NCBI RefSeq assembly: GCF_900100275.1
Contig: NZ_FNET01000022.1
Location: forward strand, 62,001 to 126,000
DNA: 64,000 nucleotides
DNA from: Lentzea albidocapillata subsp. violacea
Lineage (GTDB): Bacteria; Actinomycetota; Actinomycetes; Mycobacteriales; Pseudonocardiaceae
Reading direction: 5' to 3'
The notes below the pieces were generated by a model. The model worked only from the letters and a program-made list of their open reading frames with translations, was not told the origin of the DNA and searched no databases. A program made the translations under genes and the position numbers. Below are positions 8,197-16,180 of the stretch, piece after piece. The stretch's first letter is position 1, and each line of letters begins with the position of its first letter.

Positions 8197-8826
8197 CTGG
8201 ACGGCGAACACGACGAGCTGGGCGCGATCGCGCGCGCCCAGCTTCACCATCGCCCGCGACACGTGCGTGCGCACCGTCGCGGGCGAGATCACCAGCACCG
8301 CCGCGATCTCGTCGTTGGACGCGCCGGACGCCACGTGCCGCATGATCTCCCGCTCGCGTTCGGTCAGCCTGTCCAGGTGCGGCACGGGCCGCGCCGACGC
8401 CCCGGACGCGAACCGGTCGATCACCCTGCGGGTGACGGACGGCGAGAGCAGCGAACCGCCGTCGGCCACCACGTGCACCGCGCGCAGGAGGTCCGTCGGG
8501 TCGGAGTCCTTCACGAGGAACCCGGACGCGCCCGTCCGCAGGGCCTCGAACACGTACTCGTCGAGGTCGAACGTCGTGAGCATGATGATCCTGACCTCGG
8601 CGCACGCCGGGTCGGCGCTGATGCGGCGCAACACTTCCAAGCCGTCCATCAGCGGCATGCGGATGTCGAGGAACACCACGTCGGGCTTCACGGACTGGAT
8701 CAGCGACAGGGCTTCGCGTCCGTCGGCGGCCTCGCCGGCGAGTTGGACGCCGTCCTCTGTCTCGATCAACGTCCGCAGGCCCATCCGGACCAGCGGCTGG
8801 TCGTCGGCCACCACCACGCGAATCAT
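8182..8826 (-). CDS. NarL/FixJ family response regulator
   Basis: A 214-residue two-domain regulator. The receiver domain has the acidic pair in VVVADDQPLVRMG, the phosphoacceptor Asp54 in VVFLDIRMP and the conserved Lys in FLVKDSDP. The C-terminal LuxR-type HTH has LTEREREIMRHVASGASNDEIA and ATVRTHVSRAMVKLG. It is downstream of and overlaps by 4 nt (ATGA) the histidine kinase gene, its evident partner. The divergent ABC-2 transporter on the other side of the kinase gene is the likely target, a frequent arrangement in actinomycetes for peptide or drug export; that link is inferred from position. Confidence 0.9.
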   Translation of the reverse strand: MIRVVVADDQPLVRMGLRTLIETEDGVQLAGEAADGREALSLIQSVKPDVVFLDIRMPLMDGLEVLRRISADPACAEVRIIMLTTFDLDEYVFEALRTGASGFLVKDSDPTDLLRAVHVVADGGSLLSPSVTRRVIDRFASGASARPVPHLDRLTEREREIMRHVASGASNDEIAAVLVISPATVRTHVSRAMVKLGARDRAQLVVFAVQSGLT

Positions 8827-9878
8827 GACGGCAACGGTATCCGGGCGATCACTGTGAAGCCGTGTGATGCGTCGGCTTCGAGTGTGCCGCCGAGCGCTTC
8901 GGCCCGTGAGCGCATGCCCGTGATGCCGTGGCCCTCGGTGAAGGTGGTTGGCGTGCCGGTGTCGGTCACGTGGACGACCAGTTCGTCGCGCACGGCATAC
9001 ACGCGCACGGTCGCGGTGACGCCGGGGGAGGAGTGGCGCAGGACGTTGGTCAGCGACTCCTGCACGATCCGGTAGACCGCGAGCTGGTAGGTGTGCGGCA
9101 GCTCGATCTCGGCGACGGCGACCTCGACGGACACCTCGAGCCCTGCGTCGCGCATTCGTGCCGCCAGTGCCGGGATGTCGTCTAGCGTGATCGCCGGTGC
9201 CAGGGGAGCCGAGCCGCGCAGAGTGTCCAGTTCGGACCGCAGGCCGTCGAGCGCCTCCTTGGACGTGTCGCGGATCGCCTCCAGCGAGGCGCGCGCCTTC
9301 GCGGGGTCCTTGTCCAGCACGTAGAGCGCGACGCCCGCCTGCACGGCGACCACCGAGAGACCGTGGCCGACGACGTCGTGGACCTCCTGGGCGAGCCGCA
9401 GCCGTTCGGAGATCGCGGTGCGCTCACGAACGTCCACAACGGACTTCTTGCGCAGCTTCATCAGCACGCCCGCCGCGGCGGGCAGCAGGATCCACCCCGC
9501 CGACCAGGTGATCCACGACGTCAGCGAGTCGTTCCACCACGGCAGGATCGCCAGCGCGTAGACCAGCGCGGACGCGGCGGCCAGTTCGATGCGCGCGTAC
9601 ACGGCCACCGCGTACATCGCCGCGACGCCGCTCAGCAGGACCGGCCCGAACGGGTACCCCTGCGCCAGGTAGACCGCGATGGCGACGGTCGTGCTGCCGA
9701 CCGTCCACAGCGGACGGACCGAACGGAACAGCAGGCCCGCGGCGGCCGTGGCGATCAACACGTACGCGAGGGCGTCCAGGGGTTCCGCACCTTGAAGGCG
9801 CGCGGCGAACTGGGTCCCCCCGATGCCGAAGACGAGCAGCGCCACGGCCAGCGCGCCGTCCTGCCATTTGATCCGCAT
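8823..9878 (-). CDS. Sensor histidine kinase, DesK/NarX-like
   Basis: About 351 residues. The N-terminal half has four to five hydrophobic segments (GALAVALLVFGIG to WILLPAAAGVLMKL) and no large extracellular domain, so the sensor is intramembrane. The HisKA_3 dimerisation domain carries the phosphoacceptor His in LAQEVHDVVGHGLSVVAVQ, and the ATPase domain shows QESLTNVLRHS (N box) and GHGITGMRSRAEALGG (G box). Two in-frame starts exist, ATG 9878 and ATG 9890 (MVGGMRIK); I chose 9878 for its fit to family N-termini. It is co-transcribed with the response regulator and divergent from the ABC transporter by about 100 bp. Confidence 0.88.
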   Translation of the reverse strand: MRIKWQDGALAVALLVFGIGGTQFAARLQGAEPLDALAYVLIATAAAGLLFRSVRPLWTVGSTTVAIAVYLAQGYPFGPVLLSGVAAMYAVAVYARIELAAASALVYALAILPWWNDSLTSWITWSAGWILLPAAAGVLMKLRKKSVVDVRERTAISERLRLAQEVHDVVGHGLSVVAVQAGVALYVLDKDPAKARASLEAIRDTSKEALDGLRSELDTLRGSAPLAPAITLDDIPALAARMRDAGLEVSVEVAVAEIELPHTYQLAVYRIVQESLTNVLRHSSPGVTATVRVYAVRDELVVHVTDTGTPTTFTEGHGITGMRSRAEALGGTLEADASHGFTVIARIPLPS

Positions 9879-9977
9879 GCCGCCGACCATACGACCGGGG
9901 ACGTACGCAGATGTGCGTATCTTCATGACGCTCCGGAGCGGACGCCCCAGAGGTCCCGCGGGACCACAGTTGAGCCC

Positions 9978-10838
9978 ATGATCGTGACGACGGAGAAGCT
10001 GACGAAGCGCTACGGCGACCGCGCCGTGGTGGACGAGGTCAGTCTGTCCGTGCGGCGGGGCGAGGTCTACGGGTTCCTCGGTCCCAACGGCGCGGGCAAG
10101 ACGACCACGATCCGCATGCTGCTCGGGCTCGTGAGGCCGACCAGCGGAGCTGCCAGGGTCCTCGGCGAGAAGCCGGGCACGCCCAGGGCGTTGCTCAAGG
10201 TCGGGTCGCTGATCGAGGGGCCCGGTTTCTACCCGTACCTGTCCGGCCGCGACAACCTGCGCGTGCACGCCGCTCGCCGGGGCGTGGACAGGACGCACGT
10301 CGAGGCCGCGCTGGAGCAGGTCGACCTGATGGGCGCCGCCGCCGAGAAGTTCCGGCGGTACTCGCTCGGCATGAAGCAACGGCTCGGCGTCGCCGCGGCC
10401 CTGCTCGGCCGGCCGGAGCTGCTGATCCTCGACGAACCGACCAACGGCCTCGACCCGGCGGGCATGGCCGACATGCGCGACCTGGTGCGGGCGCTGGCCG
10501 CGCAGGGCCAGACGGTGCTGCTGTCGAGCCACCTGCTCGGCGAGGTCGAGGAGATCTGCGACCGGGTCGGCGTGATCTCGAACGGCAAGCTCGTCGCCGA
10601 GAGCACGGTCGAGCAACTGCGCGGCGAGACGGTCCTGGTGATCAAGGCCGACCCGATCGAGAAGGCGCACGTGCTGATCGAGGGCAGCTCGCTGCACGGC
10701 GACGTGCTGCACGTGCGGGAGACGGACGCAGGGGCGTTGGTGCGCACGCTGGTGCATGCCGACGTGGACGTGCAGGAGGTCCGGCCGCTGCGCCGGACGC
10801 TGGAAGAGGTCTTCTTCGAGATGACGGGAGCGGCGTGA
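9978..10838 (+). CDS. ABC-2 type exporter ATP-binding protein
   Basis: A 286-residue ATPase of the drug or peptide exporter class (DrrA/CcmA-like). Walker A is GPNGAGKTTT at about 35-44, the signature is the variant YSLGMKQRLG, Walker B is LLILDEPTNGLDP, and the switch is LLSSHLLGEVE. The C-terminal 70 residues form the extension usual in exporters. ATG 9978 is chosen over long upstream in-frame codons because homology starts there. It overlaps the permease start by one base. With the divergent two-component system, it looks like a stress- or substrate-induced export unit; the substrate is unknown. Confidence 0.9.
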   Translation: MIVTTEKLTKRYGDRAVVDEVSLSVRRGEVYGFLGPNGAGKTTTIRMLLGLVRPTSGAARVLGEKPGTPRALLKVGSLIEGPGFYPYLSGRDNLRVHAARRGVDRTHVEAALEQVDLMGAAAEKFRRYSLGMKQRLGVAAALLGRPELLILDEPTNGLDPAGMADMRDLVRALAAQGQTVLLSSHLLGEVEEICDRVGVISNGKLVAESTVEQLRGETVLVIKADPIEKAHVLIEGSSLHGDVLHVRETDAGALVRTLVHADVDVQEVRPLRRTLEEVFFEMTGAA

Positions 10839-11653
10839 TGGGCAGCGTGAAGGCGGAGCTGCTGAGGCTGTGGAAGTGGCCGGCGACCTGGGTGCTGATC
10901 GGCGTCTGGCTGGTGATGACGCTGACGTTCGGCTACGTGTTCAACTACCTCGCCCTGAACGGCGGCACCAACACGCGGTCGATGTCCCAGCAGCAGCTGA
11001 TCAGCGCGATGCAGCCGGAGAACGTCGGCGCGGCCGTGGTGCGGGGCCTGCCCATGTTCGGCGGCGCGATCATCCTGGTGCTGGCGGCGCTGGCTATCGG
11101 CAGCGGATATGGCTGGGGCACCTGGAAGACGACCCTGACGGCCGGCCCGCGCCGGGTCTCGGCGATGGCCGGCACGCTCGGGGCGCTGGGGATTGTCGTG
11201 GTACTGCTGGTGGCCCTCACGTTCGTCGTGAACGTCGGCGCGTCCATCACGGTGGCGTCGCTGGAAGGCTGGGACTGGAGTCTGCCGGGGCTCGGCGTCT
11301 TCGAGGCGCTGGGCGCGTCACTGCTGATCGCCGCTATGTGGACGGGGTTCGGCGTGTTCCTCGGCGTCGTCACCAAGGGACCCGCGCTGGCCGTCGGCCT
11401 CGGGCTGATGTGGGCGATCGTCACCGAGAACCTGTTGCGGGGCGTGGGTTCCCTGCTCGGGCCGGTCGAGTCGCTGACCAGGGTCCTGCCCGGCGGATCG
11501 GCCGGGAACCTCGCCGGTGCCGTCGGCGGGTCGGGTGCTCCCGGCGTGTTGACGGACCTCAGCGGCACAACCGCGGCGTTGTTCCTCGTCGGGTACGTGG
11601 TGTTCTTCGTTGGTGCGGCGACGCTTCTGAAGGTGCGCCGCGACCTCGTATAG
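10838..11653 (+). CDS. ABC-2 type exporter membrane subunit
   Basis: A 271-residue integral membrane protein with six hydrophobic segments: WVLIGVWLVMTLTFGYVF, the IILVLAALAIGSGYGWG region, GALGIVVVLLVALTFVV, LLIAAMWTGFGVFLGVV, ALAVGLGLMWAIV and FLVGYVVFFVGAATLL. It has the layout of single-copy ABC-2 permeases that dimerise around one ATPase pair. WGTWKTTLTAGPRR after the second segment matches the family. ATG 10838 shares a base with the TGA of the ATPase gene. Its last 336 bp lie antisense to the open frame of the convergent small membrane protein gene, an unusually long overlap. Confidence 0.85.
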   Translation: MGSVKAELLRLWKWPATWVLIGVWLVMTLTFGYVFNYLALNGGTNTRSMSQQQLISAMQPENVGAAVVRGLPMFGGAIILVLAALAIGSGYGWGTWKTTLTAGPRRVSAMAGTLGALGIVVVLLVALTFVVNVGASITVASLEGWDWSLPGLGVFEALGASLLIAAMWTGFGVFLGVVTKGPALAVGLGLMWAIVTENLLRGVGSLLGPVESLTRVLPGGSAGNLAGAVGGSGAPGVLTDLSGTTAALFLVGYVVFFVGAATLLKVRRDLV

Positions 11654-11983
11654 GACGACGGCGGCCCAGGTCACGCCCAGTGCGACCGCGACTCCTGCGG
11701 GGTAGTCGCGGTCGTGCAGGCCTGGGTTGACCGGGCCGCTGTACTCGCGCCACAGCAACGGAACCGCGAGGAGCGTGACGATGCCGGAGACGGTCAGGCC
11801 GATGCCGACGGACGGGCGTTTGACCACGAGTCCGGTGGCACCGACGAGCGGGGCGACCAGCAGGTCGTGCAAAACCACGCCGCCGCCGAGCCAGAGCAGG
11901 AGTTCGACGGTGACCTGGGGGAGGAGCAGCCAGGCGCCCCACGCTCCCAGCGCCACGCCGAGGATGCCCAGAGCGATTCTCAC
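11318..11983 (-). CDS. Small four-helix membrane protein with antisense tail
   Basis: An open frame of 221 residues. Residues 1-115 are a clear small membrane protein with four hydrophobic segments (ALGILGVALGAWGAWLLLP, LLLWLGGGVVLHDLLVAPL, GIGLTVSGIVTLLAVPLLW, GVAVALGVTWAAVVLYEV) and the signature NPGLHDRDYPAG. After KRRRTNEEH the remaining 95 or so residues are low-complexity and lie opposite the ABC permease gene, so they look like run-on translation after a lost stop. GTG 11983 overlaps the TGA of the molybdopterin enzyme gene (GTGA), making it the last gene of the five-gene operon. It may be a partner or anchor for that enzyme. Function unknown. Confidence 0.6.
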   Translation of the reverse strand: MRIALGILGVALGAWGAWLLLPQVTVELLLWLGGGVVLHDLLVAPLVGATGLVVKRPSVGIGLTVSGIVTLLAVPLLWREYSGPVNPGLHDRDYPAGVAVALGVTWAAVVLYEVAAHLQKRRRTNEEHHVPDEEQRRGCAAEVRQHAGSTRPADGTGEVPGRSAGQDPGQRLDRPEQGTHAPQQVLGDDRPHQPEADGQRGSLGDDAEEHAEPRPHSGDQQ

Positions 11984-13038
11984 CGCACCTCCAGCGACGT
12001 GACCCACTTCGTCTGCAACACACCCGGCCGGTTCGGCGCGATGAGGCGGCACGGGTATCCGTGGTCCAGGCTGAGCTCTTCGCCATCGAGCTGAAGCGCC
12101 AGCAAGGTCAGCGGATCCCGGGCGAACTCCGAGGGCAGCGTGCTCGCCCGGTACAGCCCGTCCTTCTCCAGCGACTCGACCCGCACGTCCCCTCGTCCCA
12201 CCAGCTCGGAGACGCGGACGCCGGTCCAGGTCGCGTTCTGGCTCCAGCCCTCGACGCACGCGATCGGCAGGTCGACGGTGGTCTGCGGCATCGCCTGGAG
12301 GTCCGCCAGCGAGTAGCTCCTCGCGCCGGCCTTCAGCCGCCAGTCCGGTGGCACCACGATGTTCGCGGCCCGCGCAGTCCGGTTCACCGGCAGGTCGCCG
12401 TCCGACCGCCACGCCAGCACCGAGACCTTGCGCAGCCACGGCACCGTCACCCCTGCCGTGGCCACGACGGCGACGCCGGTGGTCAACGCGGTCGTGCGCA
12501 GGAAAGCCCTGCGGGACAACAGCGTCTTCTCGGGCGATTCGGGTTCGAGCGTGCGGCGGATCAGCGGGATCTTGACGGCGATGTGGACCAGCAGGGCGCC
12601 GATCACGATCCACGCCACCGCGTAGTGGGCGGTGGGGAAGTAGAACGACCACGGGTAGTTCTGCGCCGCGTTGAACAGGCCGGTGACCAGTTCGAAGAAC
12701 GACGCGGCGATCAGCACGAAGATCGAGCCGCGCTCGAGGGCGTGCGGCACGGACTTCACCAGCGGACGTTCGAACAGCTTCGGGTAGACGCTCCACAACT
12801 TGGCCAGCAGCAACGGGATCGAGGCGACCCCGGAGATCACGTGCACGCCCTGGGTGACGCGGTAGAGGTCGACCGGGCGGGTCGGCCACACCCAGTCGTG
12901 CTGCGCGCCGTGGCTGAGCAGACCGGTGACGAAGCACAGCCCGAACGCGATGCCGAGCCACGTGCCGACCCGGCTGGTCACGCCCGTGTGGTGGGCGGGT
13001 GCCCTGAAGACAGGCGCCTTGAAGACGGGGAGTTTCAC
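11980..13038 (-). CDS. Membrane-anchored molybdopterin-dependent oxidoreductase
   Basis: A 352-residue fusion. Residues about 20-175 form a cytochrome b561-like bundle of four to five helices with repeated His (LLSHGAQHDWVW, GVHVISGVAS, PTAHYAVAWIVIGALLVHIAVK). A short linker holds a twin-arginine-like SRRAFLRTTALTTG, and residues about 200-352 are a sulphite-oxidase/YedY-fold domain with the likely Mo-ligand Cys in LPIACVEGWSQNATWTGV. The architecture suggests a periplasm-facing Mo enzyme coupled to a membrane haem or quinone domain. GTG 13038 overlaps the methyltransferase TGA (GTGA). Being in an operon with two glycosyltransferase-fold proteins and a methyltransferase is odd for a respiratory enzyme. 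The substrate cannot be named. Confidence 0.8.
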   Translation of the reverse strand: MKLPVFKAPVFRAPAHHTGVTSRVGTWLGIAFGLCFVTGLLSHGAQHDWVWPTRPVDLYRVTQGVHVISGVASIPLLLAKLWSVYPKLFERPLVKSVPHALERGSIFVLIAASFFELVTGLFNAAQNYPWSFYFPTAHYAVAWIVIGALLVHIAVKIPLIRRTLEPESPEKTLLSRRAFLRTTALTTGVAVVATAGVTVPWLRKVSVLAWRSDGDLPVNRTARAANIVVPPDWRLKAGARSYSLADLQAMPQTTVDLPIACVEGWSQNATWTGVRVSELVGRGDVRVESLEKDGLYRASTLPSEFARDPLTLLALQLDGEELSLDHGYPCRLIAPNRPGVLQTKWVTSLEVR

Positions 13039-13634
13039 AGCCGCTCCCAGCACGCGAACCAGCGTCCGGCACGTTCGGTCTGCCACAGCAGGAAGAAGCC
13101 GTCGGCGATCAGGGACTCCGCGTCGCTCCAGGCCCACGGGAACCACTGACCTCGGGTGTCCTCGGTGCGCACCCGCGCCTGGCCGACCGTCAGGCCCGCA
13201 CCGGGTGGCTCGACCTCGACGACGACGGTTCCGCTGGGCCTGAGCAGGTTCCGGACGCGGCGCAGGAGGGCGGCCGGGTCGCCGCCGATGCCGATGTTGC
13301 CGTCGGCGAGCAGGACGTGCTGCCAGTGGCCCTCGCCCGGCAGCAGGTCGAACACGTCGCGGCGGATCGCGATGCCGCCGCGTTCGGTGGTGCGCCGGAC
13401 CGCCTCCGGGGACACGTCGACGCCGAGCGCCTGGATCCGGCGGGCCAGCAGCGCCGCGACGAGCCGGCCGGGGCCGCAGCCGACGTCGAGGGTGGGGCCG
13501 GTGCAGGCGTCCAGGAGGACGGAGTCGCCGCCGTCCGCGTCGGCGTGCCAGCGGGCGACGCTCAGTTCGCGCGAGATGGTGCCGGGGAGGTCGAGCCAGC
13601 CGGGATGACCCTTCAGGGCCTGGTCGAACATCAT
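13035..13634 (-). CDS. Class I SAM-dependent methyltransferase
   Basis: A 199-residue Rossmann methyltransferase. Motif I is LDVGCGPGRLVAALL at about 48-62, followed by GVDVSPEAV (motif II acid) and LLADGNIGIGGDPAALLRRVRNLLRPSGTVVVEVEPPG, typical of small methyltransferases of the Methyltransf_11/25 type. The C-terminus FLLWQTERAGRWFACWERL fits a substrate lid. The first of two ATGs, 13634, overlaps the TGA of the upstream DUF2064 gene (ATGA). Its position between a sugar-transferase-like gene and a Mo oxidoreductase suggests it modifies the product of this operon. Small molecule, lipid or metalloid substrates are all possible. Confidence 0.8.
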   Translation of the reverse strand: MMFDQALKGHPGWLDLPGTISRELSVARWHADADGGDSVLLDACTGPTLDVGCGPGRLVAALLARRIQALGVDVSPEAVRRTTERGGIAIRRDVFDLLPGEGHWQHVLLADGNIGIGGDPAALLRRVRNLLRPSGTVVVEVEPPGAGLTVGQARVRTEDTRGQWFPWAWSDAESLIADGFFLLWQTERAGRWFACWERL

Positions 13635-14263
13635 CGCGTCACCGCCGCCTGGGTCAGCGCCGCCGCGAACCGGCTGCCCGGCACCAGCCGTGCCACCGCG
13701 CGGGCGTCCGCCATCGTGTCCACATCGGACAGCACTGGCAACATCCGCACTTCCAGTCCGTGCAACGACTTCAGCGTCAGCGCTCCCGTATCGGCGCGCG
13801 ACATCGGTACGTCCCGCAACACCCCGGCCCGCAACGGATCCCGCAGCCCGAGCGCCCACCAGCCGCCGTCCTCCGCGAACCCGAGCGCCGCATCCCCGAA
13901 CTCGGCGCACGACTCCAGCAGCGACGGCGTGACCTGCGGCGTGTCCATCCCGATCTGCAGCACCGGCATCCGGAACCGCGCGATGTCGGCATGCGCGTGC
14001 ACGAGCCGTTCGGCGAACGAGACACCGCGTTGCGGGATCACCACGCACTCGGCCAAGGCGTCACGGACGTCCTCACGCCGCACCACCCCGGCCAGCGCCA
14101 CCACTGGTACGGCGCCGGAGGTGTCCAGAGCGGCCGAGATCGTGTCCAGCAACGAGGCCGCGGCCACGTCCGCCGCCTCCTCGGCCGACAGCGGCGGGCA
14201 CAGCCGTGTCTTGACCTGGCCGGGCACCGGGGACTTGGCCATGATCAGGAGGCAGAACCTCAT
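13631..14263 (-). CDS. DUF2064 / TIGR04282-type glycosyltransferase-fold protein
   Basis: A 210-residue protein of the DUF2064 family, which has a GT-A nucleotidyltransferase-like fold. The N-terminal LLIMAKSPVPGQVKTRLCP is diagnostic, with LQIGMDTPQVTP (in place of the DxD region) and LGFAEDGGWWALGLRDP further on. TIGR04282 members are annotated as arsenosugar-biosynthesis glycosyltransferases in some bacteria, but most are uncharacterised, and CofC-like nucleotidyl transfer is a structural alternative. ATG 14263 overlaps the GT2 stop (ATGA). Pairing with a DPM1-like GT2 is the standard context of the family. Confidence 0.8.
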   Translation of the reverse strand: MRFCLLIMAKSPVPGQVKTRLCPPLSAEEAADVAAASLLDTISAALDTSGAVPVVALAGVVRREDVRDALAECVVIPQRGVSFAERLVHAHADIARFRMPVLQIGMDTPQVTPSLLESCAEFGDAALGFAEDGGWWALGLRDPLRAGVLRDVPMSRADTGALTLKSLHGLEVRMLPVLSDVDTMADARAVARLVPGSRFAAALTQAAVTR

Positions 14264-14898
14264 CGCAGCACCCCCGCCATGTCCCGTGCCGCCCGCAGCG
14301 TGCCGCGTACCGAGCCCGAGACCTTCGACCGAGTGCCGGCCGCACGGGCCCGATAGGCCACGTCGACCTCGCGCACCCGCCAGTCCGCCTCCGCCGCGCG
14401 TACCAGCAGTTCCAGCGGATAGCCGAACGCGCGGTCCTGGACGTCCAGCGCCAGCAACGCCTCTCGCCGGCACACGCGCAGCGGTGCGATGTCGTGCACA
14501 TCCAAACCCCTGCGCCGCAACAGGGACGCGATCACGGCGTTACCGGCCCGTGCGTGCCACGGCCACACTCCGGCGTGCACGGGCCTTCGCCGGCCGACCA
14601 CAAGGTCGGCGTCGGCCAGGAGCGCGGCCATCGCGGGCAGTTCGGCCAGGTCCAGTGAACCGTCCGCGTCGGCGAACGCCACGAGGCCGGAGGTGGCCGC
14701 GAGCAGACCGGTGTGCACGGCGGCGCCATAGCCGCGCTTCGACTCGTGCACGACCAGTGCGCCGTACGCGGCGGCCACCTCGGGCGAGCCGTCGGAAGAC
14801 CCGTTGTCCACGACGATCGCGCGGTAACCGGCCGGCAGGGAGGCGAGGACCGCGGGCAGTGCGGCGGCCTCGTCCAGGCAGGGCAACACGACATCCAT
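14260..14898 (-). CDS. Family 2 glycosyltransferase (DPM1/TIGR04283-like)
   Basis: A GT-A transferase of 212 residues. It begins MDVVLPCLDEAAALPAVL, has IVVDNGSSDGS for nucleotide binding, VHESKRGYGAAVHTGLLAA, and the metal-binding FADADGSLD (DxD). No membrane segments are visible, so it is a cytosolic or peripheral dolichyl-phosphate-mannose-synthase-like enzyme acting on a polyprenyl or lipid acceptor, or on a small acceptor. ATG 14898 is preferred over the 14916 ATG because the family motif starts directly there. It heads the five-gene operon and is divergent from the polytopic membrane protein gene at 15020, which may share the promoter region. Confidence 0.85.
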   Translation of the reverse strand: MDVVLPCLDEAAALPAVLASLPAGYRAIVVDNGSSDGSPEVAAAYGALVVHESKRGYGAAVHTGLLAATSGLVAFADADGSLDLAELPAMAALLADADLVVGRRRPVHAGVWPWHARAGNAVIASLLRRRGLDVHDIAPLRVCRREALLALDVQDRAFGYPLELLVRAAEADWRVREVDVAYRARAAGTRSKVSGSVRGTLRAARDMAGVLR

Positions 14899-15019
14899 GT
14901 GTCCAGCCTGGACCATGGGAAAGTGTTGTGGTGCTTACGGAATTGTGACGCACGAAAGAGTTCTTACGATTGTCTTGCGAGGTCCGCGAGCACCCGGCCG
15001 ACCCCCTAGGTTGGGCGCG

Positions 15020-16180
15020 GTGCGTCTGGTCATCGCAGGGCTGCTCGTCGCTGCCGCCATCATCACCGGGGTCGTCGTCAACGCCGACGACCCCGGCATT
15101 CTCTTCGCCGCCGCGGCACCGCTCTTCGGTGACTGGCAACCGCACGTGGGCCCCGGTACGCCCGTGGCGGCCCTGATCGCGTTCCTCGTGGTCGCCAAGG
15201 GACCGGAGCTGGCGCGTCACCGGTTCGCGCTGCCGATCGCCTACGTGGCCGCGACCGCGTGGACGTTCTCGCTGGCGATGGTCGACGGCTGGACCCGGTT
15301 CGTCACCAGGCTGACGACGGACGACGAGTACCTGCACGAGGTTCCCGGCGTCACCGACATTCCCGCGATGCTGCGCGGTTTCGCCGCGCGCATCCCGGAC
15401 TTCCAGCCCGACTCGTGGACCACGCACGTCTCCGGGCACCCGCCGGGCGCGCTGCTCACGTTCGTCGCGCTCGACCGCATCGGCCTCGGTGGGGGAGCGG
15501 CGGCGTCGATCTTCTGCGTCCTCGTCGGATCGCTTGCCGTCGTGGCGATTCCCAAGGCCATCGGCACCAACGCGGTGCTGCCGTTCCTCGTCCTGTTCCC
15601 CGGCGCGGTCTGGGTCGGGGCGTCCGCGGACGGCATGTTCATGGGGGTGGCGGCCGTCGGCATCTACCTGCTCACCCGATGGCCGTTGCTGGGCGGCATC
15701 GTGCTCGGCTGGTGCCTGTTCCTGTCCTACGGGCTGGTGCTGCTGGCCCCGCTCGCGATCGTCGCGGTCGGCCGGAGGATCGGCTGGGCCGTCGCGGGCG
15801 CGCTCGCGGTCGTGGCGGCGTTCGCGATCGGCGGGTTCTGGTGGCTCGACGGCTACGAGCTCGTGAAACTCCGCTACTACCAGGGGATCGGCGACACCAG
15901 GCCGTACTGGTACTGGGCGTGGGCGAACCTCGCGGCACTCGCGCTGGTGATCGGCCCGGCCGGGATCAAGGGGCTGCGCAACGACAAGTGGGTCATCGCC
16001 GCGGGCATCGCGATCCTGGCGGCGGACCTCTCCGGCCTGAGCAAGGCCGAGACCGAGCGGATCTGGCTGCCGTTCGCGGTCTGGCTGCTCGCCGGCACGG
16101 CCAGGCTGGACAAGCGGTGGCTCACCGCCCAGGCCGTCACGGCTTTGGCGGTGAACCACCTGGTGCTCACGAACTGGTGA
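15020..16180 (+). CDS. Polytopic membrane protein, GT-C-like
   Basis: A 386-residue protein with about ten membrane helices (RLVIAGLLVAAAIITGVVV, VAALIAFLVVAKG, ALPIAYVAATAWTF, IFCVLVGSLAVVAIP, AVLPFLVLFPGAVWVG, LLGGIVLGWCLFLSYGLVLL and more). A long loop after helix three carries DEYLHEVPGV and THVSGHPPGALLTFVALD; the HPPG motif recalls loops of GT-C glycosyltransferases, which use polyprenyl-phosphate sugars. That assignment is inference. GTG 15020 follows TTGGGCGCG and gives an N-terminus at the first helix. Divergent from the GT2 operon and convergent with the epimerase (14-bp overlap), it could transfer the sugar made by those genes. Confidence 0.65.
   Translation: MRLVIAGLLVAAAIITGVVVNADDPGILFAAAAPLFGDWQPHVGPGTPVAALIAFLVVAKGPELARHRFALPIAYVAATAWTFSLAMVDGWTRFVTRLTTDDEYLHEVPGVTDIPAMLRGFAARIPDFQPDSWTTHVSGHPPGALLTFVALDRIGLGGGAAASIFCVLVGSLAVVAIPKAIGTNAVLPFLVLFPGAVWVGASADGMFMGVAAVGIYLLTRWPLLGGIVLGWCLFLSYGLVLLAPLAIVAVGRRIGWAVAGALAVVAAFAIGGFWWLDGYELVKLRYYQGIGDTRPYWYWAWANLAALALVIGPAGIKGLRNDKWVIAAGIAILAADLSGLSKAETERIWLPFAVWLLAGTARLDKRWLTAQAVTALAVNHLVLTNW

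Noticed and set aside
8823..10757. Long minus-strand extension of the histidine kinase into the ABC ATPase gene
   Set aside because: Residues before MVGGMRIK are antisense to the ABC ATPase and show no kinase or sensor features; the start at 9878/9890 is sufficient.
11980..13038. Split of the Mo oxidoreductase into two genes because of the internal twin-arginine-like motif
   Set aside because: The frame is continuous with no start codon and ribosome site at the SRRAFLR region; membrane-domain/Mo-domain fusions are known in actinobacteria.
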